A DNA stretch of 37,974 nucleotides from an uncultured Selenomonas sp. (GTDB lineage Bacteria; Bacillota; Negativicutes; Selenomonadales; Selenomonadaceae): assembly GCA_900552565.1 (NCBI GenBank), contig USAK01000017.1, positions 1 to 37,974 on the forward strand. The letters run 5' to 3'. Positions 7,490 to 15,874 of the stretch are shown here, piece after piece. The stretch's first letter is position 1. Each line of letters opens with the position of its first letter. A program made the position numbers and the translations under genes. Below the pieces are notes generated by a model. That model did no database searches, was not told where the DNA came from, and saw nothing but the letters and a program-made list of their open reading frames with translations.

Positions 7490-9529
7490 TCATTTATGAG
7501 CATACAGTTCTTCAGGATGACGAACAATCCATGAAGTAATCGCATCCCAGCCGGCGATTTCTGCGGCATAACGGACTTTCCCCGATGCTTCTTCCTGATA
7601 AGGCAGATCCTGATCCGTAACCTGCAGAGATTGATATATTGGCTTGTCCGCTGCCCCAATCTGCTCCCTTGTGAGCCAATGATAAGGCGTTACGACCTGC
7701 TCAATCGGCTCCGTAAGCGAAGGTACCAGCGAATAATACTGGAAGCCCTTTGGTGCAATCAGCTCGAAGATAGTCGGCATGATGTTCATATGTCCGCCGA
7801 TCGTGTTGCCAGCTAAAATGTCCTGCGTGATTTCAGGATGATGCATGGCAAAAGATGTGCAGAACTGTTCACGCAAAGTGACTTCCTGACGCGCCAACGT
7901 GTCATTTGGCTGAATTGGCACATGAGCATGATCGCCCGTTACGATGAATAAGGCATCGGGATATGTCTCCTGCATGGATTTGACAAAATTCGAGATTGCC
8001 TTATCGCTGTACCAGTAGGTGCCGAGGACCTTCTGCTTCTTGTGATTATGACGCACGGACTCCGGCAAATCCTTCAGGACGGCATCGGCATCAAAGCCAA
8101 GGTCCTTCAGTGGCATCTTATAGGGGCCATGATTCGAGGTCGTGTATATATAATGGAAGGTAGGTGTATCGTCATCCATTTCGCGGATGAGGTCGGCTGC
8201 ATGCTCTAAGAAAATATGGTCATAAACGCCGACCCAGGTCTTTGGTGAATCCGGCGGACAGAATTCCGTCGCTCCCATGACTTTGTCGAAGCCGACGGCT
8301 GGACCATATTTGTCAAAGTTGCCGTAAGTCGGGTTGCCGCCATACCAATAAATGGACCGATAGCCCAATTTACGAAGCTGATTCGGCAGAGTCGTTGCCA
8401 AGGTGCCATGCCAGAAATCTTCTCGTTCGTTGAGTTCCAGTTTGGCATCGAAAATCCCTGTCATCAGGCTGACAATGGCCGGACGGGAAATCATGCCGGC
8501 CGGCAGGAAATTATTTAAAGAAGCCGTATGCGGATCCTTACGGAAGGCCTTGGCCCCGTCCATGATGTGATAGTCGCTGTAGATATCATCAAGCGGCATC
8601 TGAGCATAGCTTTCTCCGACAATCAGGAAAATATGCTTTGGCTTCTTAATATGAGGACCCTTGGCCGTGCGCTGAAAGGCTTCGGCCGGATTCTTGAGGG
8701 TTCTCCATTTTTCCTGCTTCATATTTTCCGGCATGATGGCATCGATGACGGGTGCATCCTGCTCATCTGTGTGCTTGAGACCTTCCTGCAGAGGATGTTT
8801 AAGGACATTTTCCAAGGCCACCAGATCGTCCACGGTCGCACGGGCCATAAAGATATCCTCTTTGACGATGCTCGGAATCGTATCCCACTCCGGCTTATTA
8901 TCGTGAATCAGCGTGCCGCCATAGCGGAAATAGTAAAACACGAGCCCCACGCAAAGGACAATGCCAACGTTGATGGCCATCTGCAAGGCCCCCGACGGTA
9001 CGAGATAATACGTAATCTGAGGAATGGCCAGAAAAGCCTTGCACGCCCACCAGCAAAACACCGTATAAGGGATATAGCTGAGCATCAACAGCGCGCCGTG
9101 GTTCTGATGGAAGAAGATATCGAGCAAATTGTGCTTCTCTGCCTTCTTCCCAAGCCACAAGGTACTGTTGTAGATGTCATGATAATGGTAATAAAAAATC
9201 ATCTTGCCGAGAAAAGCTGTATAGAGCACCACAGCATAAACTGTAACGGCAAATTGCCTGACCGTATCGCCAATGGCAAAATAGGATGGCAGAAACGCTC
9301 CCGGTATGCTGACAAAAACAACCAGCAGCAGGAAAACATAGGCATTAAAGTCCATCCCCCACCAGAAGCCGTAACGGAAGCAGGCGAGCCATTTTCGCCA
9401 CTCTCCAAAGGGATTTTTCTTTGGACGATAAACTTCTATAAATATCAGTCGGAACAACGCACACAGCACAGGCGGCAAAATTGCGATCTGCAAATCCTGC
9501 TGTATGCCATCAAAAAATAACGAGAACAT
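7490..9529 (-). CDS. LtaS/phosphoethanolamine-transferase-like membrane sulfatase-fold enzyme
   Basis: The 679-residue protein has about five hydrophobic segments in residues 1-205, a linker, then an alkaline phosphatase superfamily domain from about residue 298. Visible metal and active-site motifs are IFLIVGES (Gly305-Ser307), NHGPY (His467) and VTGDHAH (Asp533, His534). A Ser/Thr nucleophile is expected near SRPAIVSLMTG (348-357). The layout is that of LtaS-type lipoteichoic acid synthases and of EptA-type transferases, which move phosphoglycerol or phosphoethanolamine from a phospholipid to a glycan outside the cytoplasmic membrane. In an LPS-bearing host, decoration of LPS or a periplasmic glycan is more likely than lipoteichoic acid synthesis. 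AAGGTGG precedes the ATG. The gene is flanked by terminators and so is a single transcription unit. Confidence 0.8.
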   Translation of the reverse strand: MFSLFFDGIQQDLQIAILPPVLCALFRLIFIEVYRPKKNPFGEWRKWLACFRYGFWWGMDFNAYVFLLLVVFVSIPGAFLPSYFAIGDTVRQFAVTVYAVVLYTAFLGKMIFYYHYHDIYNSTLWLGKKAEKHNLLDIFFHQNHGALLMLSYIPYTVFCWWACKAFLAIPQITYYLVPSGALQMAINVGIVLCVGLVFYYFRYGGTLIHDNKPEWDTIPSIVKEDIFMARATVDDLVALENVLKHPLQEGLKHTDEQDAPVIDAIMPENMKQEKWRTLKNPAEAFQRTAKGPHIKKPKHIFLIVGESYAQMPLDDIYSDYHIMDGAKAFRKDPHTASLNNFLPAGMISRPAIVSLMTGIFDAKLELNEREDFWHGTLATTLPNQLRKLGYRSIYWYGGNPTYGNFDKYGPAVGFDKVMGATEFCPPDSPKTWVGVYDHIFLEHAADLIREMDDDTPTFHYIYTTSNHGPYKMPLKDLGFDADAVLKDLPESVRHNHKKQKVLGTYWYSDKAISNFVKSMQETYPDALFIVTGDHAHVPIQPNDTLARQEVTLREQFCTSFAMHHPEITQDILAGNTIGGHMNIMPTIFELIAPKGFQYYSLVPSLTEPIEQVVTPYHWLTREQIGAADKPIYQSLQVTDQDLPYQEEASGKVRYAAEIAGWDAITSWIVRHPEELYAHK

Positions 9530-9606
9530 ATCGATCCACCTTTATACCTTATCTGATTGCTATGAGCAACTACTCTATAGTTTACCTGATGTAATTTATT
9601 TCTGCA

Positions 9607-9640
9607 ATAAAAAAGAACCATGCTGAACATGATTCTTTTC
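9607..9640 (-). terminator. Terminator of the LPS heptose operon
   Basis: AAGAACCATG (9613-9622) pairs with CATGATTCTT (9628-9637) with one G-T wobble and a five-base loop. On the minus strand a T run follows. It lies about 15 bases after the gmhB stop and closes the lptD-to-gmhB gene run. Confidence 0.8.
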
Positions 9641-9650
9641 ATATGGAAGA

Positions 9651-10148
9651 TTATATATGCTGTTCGACGAGTTCCCGCAGGCTCCCGCCCTCGTAGCGCA
9701 GGCCCTTGAGCCCGGCGTTTTTCGCACAGAGCATGTCGGCTTCGCTGTCGCCGACAAAGTAGGACTTTGTGCGGTCGATGCCGAAACGCGCGCAGGCCTT
9801 GTCGATGAGGCCGGTCGCGGGTTTGCGGCAGGTGCAGATTTTGCGGTATGCGGGCAGCTTAGCTTCGGGATGATGCGGGCAGTAGTAGAGGGCATCGAGG
9901 TGGGCACCGATTTTTCCGAGTTCCGCGTTCATCCAGTCGTAGACGCGTTTGACATCGCTCTCGGGGTAAAAGCCGCGGGCAACGCCACTCTGGTTTGTCA
10001 CGAGGATGGCGAGATAGCCTTGGTCGTTGACGTATTTGATGGCTTCCTTGGCTCCTTCTATCCAGATGAAGTCCTCGGGGCGGTGCAGGTAGTGGATGTC
10101 GACATTCAAGGTACCGTCGCGGTCGAAGAAGACGGCCTTATTTTCCAT
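9651..10148 (-). CDS. gmhB: D-glycero-beta-D-manno-heptose-1,7-bisphosphate 7-phosphatase
   Basis: The 165-residue HAD-family protein has the nucleophile motif FFDRDGTLN (DxD with Asp acting as nucleophile and acid) and motif II in LVTNQSG. The zinc-binding cysteines are in YCPHHPE and ICTCRKP, and motif IV is in YFVGDSEADM. These are the hallmarks of GmhB, which removes the 7-phosphate during ADP-heptose synthesis in the cytoplasm. The frame is open 12 codons further upstream, but the ATG at 10148 gives the usual MENKAVFFDRDG start. This start overlaps the last 11 bases of hldD, so translation is probably coupled. It is the last gene of the operon. Confidence 0.95.
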   Translation of the reverse strand: MENKAVFFDRDGTLNVDIHYLHRPEDFIWIEGAKEAIKYVNDQGYLAILVTNQSGVARGFYPESDVKRVYDWMNAELGKIGAHLDALYYCPHHPEAKLPAYRKICTCRKPATGLIDKACARFGIDRTKSYFVGDSEADMLCAKNAGLKGLRYEGGSLRELVEQHI

Positions 10149-11124
10149 ATTCGTAGTAACCGCCGTTATCGAGAAACGTGACATATTCCTTGACGGCTTC
10201 GTCCATATCCGTGAAGCCCTGGTCGTAGCCGGCAGCTAAGAGATGCGTCGGGTCGGACTCGGTGAAGTTCTGGTATTTGCCTTTGAGGACCTCTGGGAAG
10301 TCGCGGAAGGCGATTTCGCCCTTGCCCATGGCCTTGATGACGGCCTGTGCCACTTCGATGTAGCTGTGGGCATGGCCCGTGCCGCAGTTGTAGATGCCCG
10401 AAGGACCGTGGTTCTCCCAGAACCAGAGATTGACCTTGACGACGTCCTTGACGTAGACGAAGTCACGGCACTGTTCGCCGTCTTTGACCGGCGTGCCATT
10501 GATGTCGCCCCAGCCGCGGAACAGATGGGCCTTGCCCGTCTCGTTAATCTGGTTGTAGAGCTGATAGAAGATGGATGCCATCTTGCCCTTGTGGTGTTCC
10601 TGCGGACCGTAGACGTTGAAGTATTTGAGACCGACAATCTGGCTGTGAGCTTCGGGCATGACCTGACGCACATAGCGGTCGAAGGCAAGCTTCGAGAAAG
10701 CGTATGGATTCAGGGCATCTTCGCACGCATCGCCCTCACGGAAGCCGTGTTTGCCGCTGCCGTACGTCGAAGCGGACGAAGCGTACATGAACGGGATGCG
10801 GTGCTGCAGGCAAAAATGAAGCAGCGACTTCGAATACTCATAGTTCGTGCGCATCATGAAATTGACATCGTACTCCATCGTGTCGGAGCAGGCGCCTTCA
10901 TGGAAAACGGCGTCGATGTCCGTGCCGTCGAAGTCATCGTCCTCAATAGTCTGAAGGAAATCATCCTTGTACTGGTAGTCGATGAACTGCAGGCCGCGCA
11001 GGTTCTTGTAGTTCGAACCGTCCTTGAGGTCGTCAACAATGAGGATGTCTGTGCGACCGCGGCGGTTGAGTTCTTTGACGATGTTGCTGCCGATAAAGCC
11101 GGCACCACCTGTTACGATAATCAT
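10138..11124 (-). CDS. hldD: ADP-L-glycero-D-manno-heptose 6-epimerase
   Basis: The 328-residue short-chain dehydrogenase family protein starts with the NADP-binding MIIVTGGAGFIGSNIV and keeps the substrate features of HldD: VFHEGACSDT, YASSASTYG, the catalytic Tyr-Lys pair in PYAFSKLAFD, KYFNVYGPQEHHKGKMAS and the QCRDFVYVKDV block. It converts ADP-D-glycero-D-manno-heptose to the L-glycero form used by heptosyltransferases. The ATG at 11124 has GGGAGG eight bases upstream; open sequence in frame above this point belongs to the overlapping rfaE1 region. 41 bases separate it from rfaE1. Confidence 0.96.
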   Translation of the reverse strand: MIIVTGGAGFIGSNIVKELNRRGRTDILIVDDLKDGSNYKNLRGLQFIDYQYKDDFLQTIEDDDFDGTDIDAVFHEGACSDTMEYDVNFMMRTNYEYSKSLLHFCLQHRIPFMYASSASTYGSGKHGFREGDACEDALNPYAFSKLAFDRYVRQVMPEAHSQIVGLKYFNVYGPQEHHKGKMASIFYQLYNQINETGKAHLFRGWGDINGTPVKDGEQCRDFVYVKDVVKVNLWFWENHGPSGIYNCGTGHAHSYIEVAQAVIKAMGKGEIAFRDFPEVLKGKYQNFTESDPTHLLAAGYDQGFTDMDEAVKEYVTFLDNGGYYEYGK

Positions 11125-11165
11125 GAGAAATTCCTCCCTGTATATAGCAAAATCTGTAGCTTGAC

Positions 11166-12158
11166 TTAGTCTCTCTTTTCCCCGCGGAGCACGGCCATGA
11201 GCTCTTCGCGGCTGACGGCGTACGTGCCGAGCTTGGCGACGACGACGCTCGCGGCGAGGTTGGCCATGTAGGCGCTGTCGGCAGGGCTCATGCCGCCGGC
11301 AAGGCCCATGGCGAAAACAGCGATGACCGTATCGCCGGCACCGGAAACATCGAAGACTTCCTGTGCCTTCGTCGGGATATGAACAATCTCGTTCTCGCGC
11401 ACGAGGGAAAGGCCTTCCTCGGAACGCGTGACGATGATGTTGCGAATCTTGAACTTGCGCATGACGTAATGCGCAGCTTTCTCGACGGCCTTGTCCTCGT
11501 TGCGGATAGGCTCTAAAAGCACCTGATTGATTTCCTTGAGGTTCGGCGTAATGTAGTCCGCATGGGCATATTTCGTCCAGTTGGCGCCTTTCGGGTCGAC
11601 GACGACGGGCACGCCGTGGGCATGGCAGGCTTCGATGATTTTGCGGCAGTTCTCCTCGGTGCACGAGCCTTTGCCGTAATCGGAGATAATCACGCAGTCG
11701 AGGCTTTCATTGAGCTTCTGATGGATGTAGTTGAGAAAGCGTTCGGCGTACGGCCCTGTGATGGGTGCGGATTCCTCAAAGTCGAGGCGCATCATCTGCT
11801 GATGGCCGCCGATGACGCGCAGTTTCGTCGTGGTCGGACGGTCGGTCGTGATGAGGCCGTGGTAGTCGATGCCTCTGGCCGTGAATTTGTCGAGCAGGCT
11901 CTGGCAGTGATAGTCATCGCCAACAAAGCCCGTGATGCTCGTCTCGCAGCCTAAAAGCGCGAGGTTGTGCGCGACGTTGGCCGCGCCGCCTAAGGTCTCC
12001 TTCTCGGAAAGCACGTGCGTGATGGGCACCGGCGCCTCCGGCGAGATGCGCGTGACTTCGCCGTAGTAGTATTTATCGAGCATAACATCGCCGACGACGA
12101 GGATTTTGCAGCGCGATGTGCGCTGAGCGACAAAATCGTAAAGCTGTTCTCTATCCAT
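11166..12158 (-). CDS. rfaE1: D-glycero-beta-D-manno-heptose-7-phosphate kinase
   Basis: This 330-residue PfkB (ribokinase) family protein has the RfaE domain I motifs intact: VMLDKYYYGEVTRISPEAPVP, LGGAANVAHNLA (55-67), RLDFEE (124-129), VDPKG (188-192), TPNLKE (204-209) and the anion hole and catalytic base in DVSGAGDT (270-277). It phosphorylates C1 of heptose 7-phosphate with ATP. In Escherichia coli the same domain is fused to the adenylyltransferase as HldE; here the two activities are separate genes (this one and rfaE2), as in HldA/HldC organisms. GAGAGGTG precedes the ATG at 12158. Compare the divergent paralogue at 14840-15853. Confidence 0.93.
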   Translation of the reverse strand: MDREQLYDFVAQRTSRCKILVVGDVMLDKYYYGEVTRISPEAPVPITHVLSEKETLGGAANVAHNLALLGCETSITGFVGDDYHCQSLLDKFTARGIDYHGLITTDRPTTTKLRVIGGHQQMMRLDFEESAPITGPYAERFLNYIHQKLNESLDCVIISDYGKGSCTEENCRKIIEACHAHGVPVVVDPKGANWTKYAHADYITPNLKEINQVLLEPIRNEDKAVEKAAHYVMRKFKIRNIIVTRSEEGLSLVRENEIVHIPTKAQEVFDVSGAGDTVIAVFAMGLAGGMSPADSAYMANLAASVVVAKLGTYAVSREELMAVLRGEKRD

Positions 12159-12177
12159 TCTACACCTCTCAAAATCT

Positions 12178-13305
12178 TTAAAGCGCAATGACGCGGCACT
12201 TGTAGTCGCCCGGATGCGCGGGCAGCTTGCAGGCTGGCTCTGCATGATAGGCCGTAAGAAGTTCCCCCGCATACTTCATGACGACATCTACGGGGATATT
12301 CTTCATGCAAGCCATATTTTCCTTCCCCGTGCGCGGACATTCATGGATGCCGCACGGATGACATTTCTCCGGCGTCTTGATGAGAACATCCTTGCCATCA
12401 TAGGGATAGAAGGTCGGCACGGGGCTCGCGCCGAACATCGTGACAATCGGGACGTTCATGGCGACGCCGACGTGCATGGGGCCGGAATCCGTCGTGAGGA
12501 ACAGGCAGCAGCGCCGCAGGAGCCCCGCAAGAATAATCAGGCTGACTTTACCCGTGAAGACATGAACCTGCGGGCTGTCCTTTTCCTGCATCTTGGCGAG
12601 GCATTTTTCGACAATCGGCACATCGGTCGGGCCGCCGAAAAAGGCGACATCATAGCCTTCGCGGATAAAACGGTCGGCGCACTCAGCAAAATACGTGTCA
12701 AGCCAGCGTTTCGTGAGCCAGCTCGCGCCGATATTGAACGCGATGACCTTGGCGTCCGGCGAAAATTCCTGCTGCCAGATGTTCGCGGCCTTCTCCTCTT
12801 CTTCCGGCGGCAGCCACATCTCAAGGCCGCGGTCGTCGATTTTCGTACAGCCCGCAGCTTCCCGCAGGACCTCAAGATGGCAGGTCACCTGATGCTCGAC
12901 AAGCTCTTTCGGCGTGTCGGCCATGGCGCGGTTCGGCATGACCTTGTCAAAGAAGCGCTTGAAGCCGGGCTGTGAATAGCCGACGATGCGTTTGCCGCCC
13001 GAAAAGGCCGCGATGGCCGAGGCCCTCTCATTGCGGTGGAAGTTGATGACGAGGTCAAAATGACGGCTGCGGATTTTTCGGATGAAGCGCAGGAGCGCCA
13101 AAAATCCCTTGTCTTTGCCGTGCTTATCGATGAGGATGCATTCGTCGATGTTCTTGTTGCAGCGCACGAGGTCGCCAAGCGGCTTGTCTGTGAGCAATGC
13201 AATATGGGCCTCAGGATAATTCGTGCGCAGGGTCCTTAAGGCCGGCGTCACGAGCATGAGGTCGCCGATATGCATCGTGTTGATGACGAGGATGTTCTGA
13301 TACAT
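12178..13305 (-). CDS. LPS heptosyltransferase, GT9 family (WaaF/WaaQ type)
   Basis: The 375-residue GT-B protein begins ILVINTMHIGDLMLVTPALR, the GT9 acceptor-domain motif with the catalytic Asp of GD. The C-terminal donor domain shows IAFNIGASWLTKRW and TTDSGPMHVGVAM, which hold ADP-heptose. The spacing resembles the second or third heptosyltransferases (WaaF or WaaQ) more than WaaC. An unusual C-terminal portion contains a Cys-rich PEKCHPCGIHECPRTGKENMAC stretch, which is common in Firmicutes-type GT9 proteins but absent from enterobacterial enzymes. AAGGA precedes the ATG. It sits 12 bases after waaC and 19 bases before rfaE1 in one operon. It acts at the inner face of the cytoplasmic membrane on Kdo-lipid A carrying the first heptose. 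Confidence 0.88.
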   Translation of the reverse strand: MYQNILVINTMHIGDLMLVTPALRTLRTNYPEAHIALLTDKPLGDLVRCNKNIDECILIDKHGKDKGFLALLRFIRKIRSRHFDLVINFHRNERASAIAAFSGGKRIVGYSQPGFKRFFDKVMPNRAMADTPKELVEHQVTCHLEVLREAAGCTKIDDRGLEMWLPPEEEEKAANIWQQEFSPDAKVIAFNIGASWLTKRWLDTYFAECADRFIREGYDVAFFGGPTDVPIVEKCLAKMQEKDSPQVHVFTGKVSLIILAGLLRRCCLFLTTDSGPMHVGVAMNVPIVTMFGASPVPTFYPYDGKDVLIKTPEKCHPCGIHECPRTGKENMACMKNIPVDVVMKYAGELLTAYHAEPACKLPAHPGDYKCRVIAL

Positions 13306-13317
13306 GGATTTTCCTTC

Positions 13318-14349
13318 TTATATATGGGAGAGCAGTGTGCTGAGCTTCTGCTCGACGGCTTCCGGCTGGATGATGGCCATGCAGTCGTGGCCGAGCGGGC
13401 AGGCGCGTTTCATGCATTCGCGACAGTCGCGGTCGACGACGAGCAGGTTGTCCATCTGGCCATAGGGGCCTGTGCGTCTCGGGTACGTCGGTCCCATGAG
13501 CATGGCCGTCGGGGCCTTAAGGCCAACGGCGAGATGCGTCGGACCCGTATCGCCGCCGACAACAGCCGCCGACTGTTGAAAAAGATACGCGAGCTGCTTG
13601 AAATTGAGCTTACCGACGAGGTTGATGGGCGGCACGTCCATCTTTGCCGCGATTTCAGCGGCTTTCTGCATCTCGACAGGTCCGCTGCCAACGAGTACTG
13701 GAATGATTTTCCTGTTGTAGAGCCAGTCGCCCAGCGCGGCGAAGTGACCATCGGGCCAGCATTTGGTCGGCCAGCTCGCACCGACGACCAGTACGACATA
13801 AGGATTATCCATATTGGCACCGGCCTGCTGGAAAATCTGGCGCGTGAGGCTCTGCTCCTTTGCCGGCACTTCAAGGGGCAGGCGTACCTCCTTGACTTGG
13901 CAGCCGATGGCACGCGCCGTGTCAAGATAGCGTTCAATGACGTGGTCATGCACGTGCTCGCCGACAACAGGCTGCGAGACGTATTTGCTGCCCTCGCGCA
14001 TATTCCACATGCCAAATTTCATGCCTTTCGGGGCTTTGGCAAGGGCCGCAACGGCGGCGGACTTAAAGAGGCCCTGCAGGTCGAGTACGGCATCGTAATC
14101 GCGCGCCTGTATTTTTTCACGCAGCGGGCCGAAGTTCTTGAGGAAGCCGCCGAAGCTGCGGAATTCCTTTTTATGGAAGATAATGATTTCGTCGATGCAC
14201 TTGTCCATGGCGACAATGTCATAGGCCGGTGGTTCGACGACCCACGTCAGATGGGCATCTGGGTACGTCTCCTTGATGGCCCAGCTCACGGGCAGTGCAT
14301 GAATGACGTCGCCGATGGAACTCATCTTGACGACAAGGAGATTTTTCAT
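13318..14349 (-). CDS. waaC: LPS heptosyltransferase I-like (WaaC type, GT9)
   Basis: The 343-residue protein starts LLVVKMSSIGDVIHALPVSW and has WVVE and DLQGLFKSA, which match WaaC, the enzyme that adds the first heptose to Kdo of lipid A. The ADP-heptose site is marked by VVGASWPTKCWP and GGDTGPTHLAVGL. A Cys cluster (DCRECMKRACPLGHDC) lies near the C-terminus. The gene begins seven bases after rfaE2 ends, and its GGAGG ribosome site lies within the last codons of rfaE2. The neighbouring GT9 gene would add the next heptose. The exact acceptor is inferred from resemblance only. Confidence 0.88.
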   Translation of the reverse strand: MKNLLVVKMSSIGDVIHALPVSWAIKETYPDAHLTWVVEPPAYDIVAMDKCIDEIIIFHKKEFRSFGGFLKNFGPLREKIQARDYDAVLDLQGLFKSAAVAALAKAPKGMKFGMWNMREGSKYVSQPVVGEHVHDHVIERYLDTARAIGCQVKEVRLPLEVPAKEQSLTRQIFQQAGANMDNPYVVLVVGASWPTKCWPDGHFAALGDWLYNRKIIPVLVGSGPVEMQKAAEIAAKMDVPPINLVGKLNFKQLAYLFQQSAAVVGGDTGPTHLAVGLKAPTAMLMGPTYPRRTGPYGQMDNLLVVDRDCRECMKRACPLGHDCMAIIQPEAVEQKLSTLLSHI

Positions 14350-14355
14350 GCCGAA

Positions 14356-14823
14356 TCATCCCTCCTGCTTGATTTTCTCGATGATGTTCGTCGTGGAACG
14401 GCCCTCGACCATATTGACGAATTCGACGCGGCCGCCATAACTCTGGACAATCTTGGCCTCAGGCAGCGTGTCGAGCGTGTAATCGCCGCCCTTGACGTAG
14501 ACGTCAGGACGGACTTTGGCGATGATGGTCTCGGCCGTCTTCTCGCCGAACAGAACGACATAGTCCACGGCCTTCAGCGCGCCGACGACCTCGGTGCGGT
14601 CGAGCTCGCTGTTGATGGGACGCGTCAGGCCCTTATTCTCGCGCACGGACGCATCCGTATTGAGGCCAAGCACGAGGCAGTCGCCAAAGGAACGCGCCTT
14701 ATTTAGATAGCGCACATGACCCGCATGCAGGATGTCAAAGCAGCCGTTCGTAAAAACAATCTTCTGCCCTGCACGGTGCAGGATTTCGCAGAGCTTTTCG
14801 ATATCATTTGGTGCAATCAGCAT
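14356..14823 (-). CDS. rfaE2: D-glycero-beta-D-manno-heptose 1-phosphate adenylyltransferase
   Basis: The 155-residue protein is the stand-alone domain II of HldE. It has the nucleotidyltransferase motif FTNGCFDILHAGHVRYL (HxGH in HAGH), the helix with LGLNTDASVR and the C-terminal GRSTTNIIEKI, the family's substitute for the ISSTxI triphosphate motif. It makes ADP-D-beta-D-heptose from heptose 1-phosphate and ATP. The ATG at 14823 gives the normal length; a longer open frame above is the shadow of the upstream kinase. It lies 16 bases after that kinase and 6 bases before waaC. Confidence 0.95.
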   Translation of the reverse strand: MLIAPNDIEKLCEILHRAGQKIVFTNGCFDILHAGHVRYLNKARSFGDCLVLGLNTDASVRENKGLTRPINSELDRTEVVGALKAVDYVVLFGEKTAETIIAKVRPDVYVKGGDYTLDTLPEAKIVQSYGGRVEFVNMVEGRSTTNIIEKIKQEG

Positions 14824-14839
14824 GGTATTTTCTCTTCCC

Positions 14840-15853
14840 TCACTTTGACGATTCAAGTTGATGCATGGTCCGGCGCAGCTCGTCTGCCGAGACGGTGCTC
14901 GTGCCGAGCTTGCGCACGGCGATGCCGCTGGCGATGTTGCTGAGACGTGCGGCGTCAGCTGGCTTTGCGTCGGACGCCAGCGCGAGGATGACAGCCGCAA
15001 CGCACGTATCACCGGCACCGGAGGCATCAAAAACCTCACTCTTATCCGACACGGGGATGTTGTGAATGCTGCCGTCCCGTTCGACAAGGGTCATGCCGAG
15101 TTCGCCGCGCGTGACAAGCACGCCGTCAGCATCGAGCTCCCGGCGGAGTTCTTCGCCGGCCTCGCAGATTTCCTCGGTCGAATGCAGTTTGCGGCCGACA
15201 GCGGCAGCAAGCTCCGCATCATTCTGCTTGACATAGCCGATGCCGTGAAAACGGCGGATATCGTAGCGCGAATCGACGATGCTCGGCAAATCATGTTCCT
15301 GACAGTAGGAAATCAAAAGCTGCTGCAGGCCCTCGGTAATTGTGCCTGAGCCGTAGTCGCTGAGGACAACGCCCTCGATTTCCGGCAGGATGGACTCGAT
15401 GTACTGATGCAGTTTTTCCTCAAAGGTCAGGCCCATCGGCTCCTTGCTTTCCGCATCAATGCGCACAATCTGCTGACTGACCGTCGCGCGGCCGCCCGCG
15501 ACGACACGCGTCTTGGAAATCGTCGGCCGCTTGGCGTCGCTCAGCAGGCCTTCGATATGCACCCCATTGTCAGCAAGGACCTTTTTGAGACCGCGGGCTG
15601 CCGCATCGGCACCGAGCAGACCGACAGCGTAGACGTCGCCGCCCAGCGTCGCGATGTTGTTGACGACATTGGCCGCGCCGCCCGCGACGATTTTTTCACC
15701 GGCCTTCTCCAAAACGAGCACCGGTGCCTCACGCGAAATGCGCGAGATGCGTCCATCGAGATAGATATCGGCCACCATATCACCGATGACGAGGATTTTC
15801 TTGCCCTGCATTCCTGTCAATACCGAATCAAGCTCCTGCTGCAACATTTTCAT
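14840..15853 (-). CDS. PfkB family kinase, divergent RfaE1-like paralogue
   Basis: The 337-residue protein has the RfaE domain I frame (MVADIYLDGRISRISREAPVL, GGAANVVNNIATLGG, VFDASGAGDT with the catalytic Asp). The substrate-region motifs differ from rfaE1: RIDAES replaces RLDFEE, VDSRYD replaces VDPKG and KQNDAEL replaces TPNLKE. It sits 16 bases before rfaE2, the position normally filled by the heptose 7-phosphate kinase. It may be a second heptose kinase with altered specificity, a kinase for another seven-carbon sugar, or a partner for rfaE2. The ATG at 15853 has GAGAGG upstream; the ATG two codons later is also possible. Kinase fold is sure, substrate is not. Confidence 0.8.
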   Translation of the reverse strand: MKMLQQELDSVLTGMQGKKILVIGDMVADIYLDGRISRISREAPVLVLEKAGEKIVAGGAANVVNNIATLGGDVYAVGLLGADAAARGLKKVLADNGVHIEGLLSDAKRPTISKTRVVAGGRATVSQQIVRIDAESKEPMGLTFEEKLHQYIESILPEIEGVVLSDYGSGTITEGLQQLLISYCQEHDLPSIVDSRYDIRRFHGIGYVKQNDAELAAAVGRKLHSTEEICEAGEELRRELDADGVLVTRGELGMTLVERDGSIHNIPVSDKSEVFDASGAGDTCVAAVILALASDAKPADAARLSNIASGIAVRKLGTSTVSADELRRTMHQLESSK

Positions 15854-15874
15854 CCTTTCCTCTCGTTCCGTCGA

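Noticed and set aside
8528..9520. 330-codon plus-strand open frame
   Set aside because: It is opposite the sulfatase-fold gene, which has clear motifs; the plus-strand product has none.
11125..11664. N-terminal extension of hldD to 508 codons
   Set aside because: The extra residues overlap rfaE1 in another frame and do not resemble HldD; a clear ribosome site precedes the ATG at 11124.
14824..15087. N-terminal extension of rfaE2
   Set aside because: It overlaps the upstream PfkB kinase in another frame; the ATG at 14823 gives the family's normal length.
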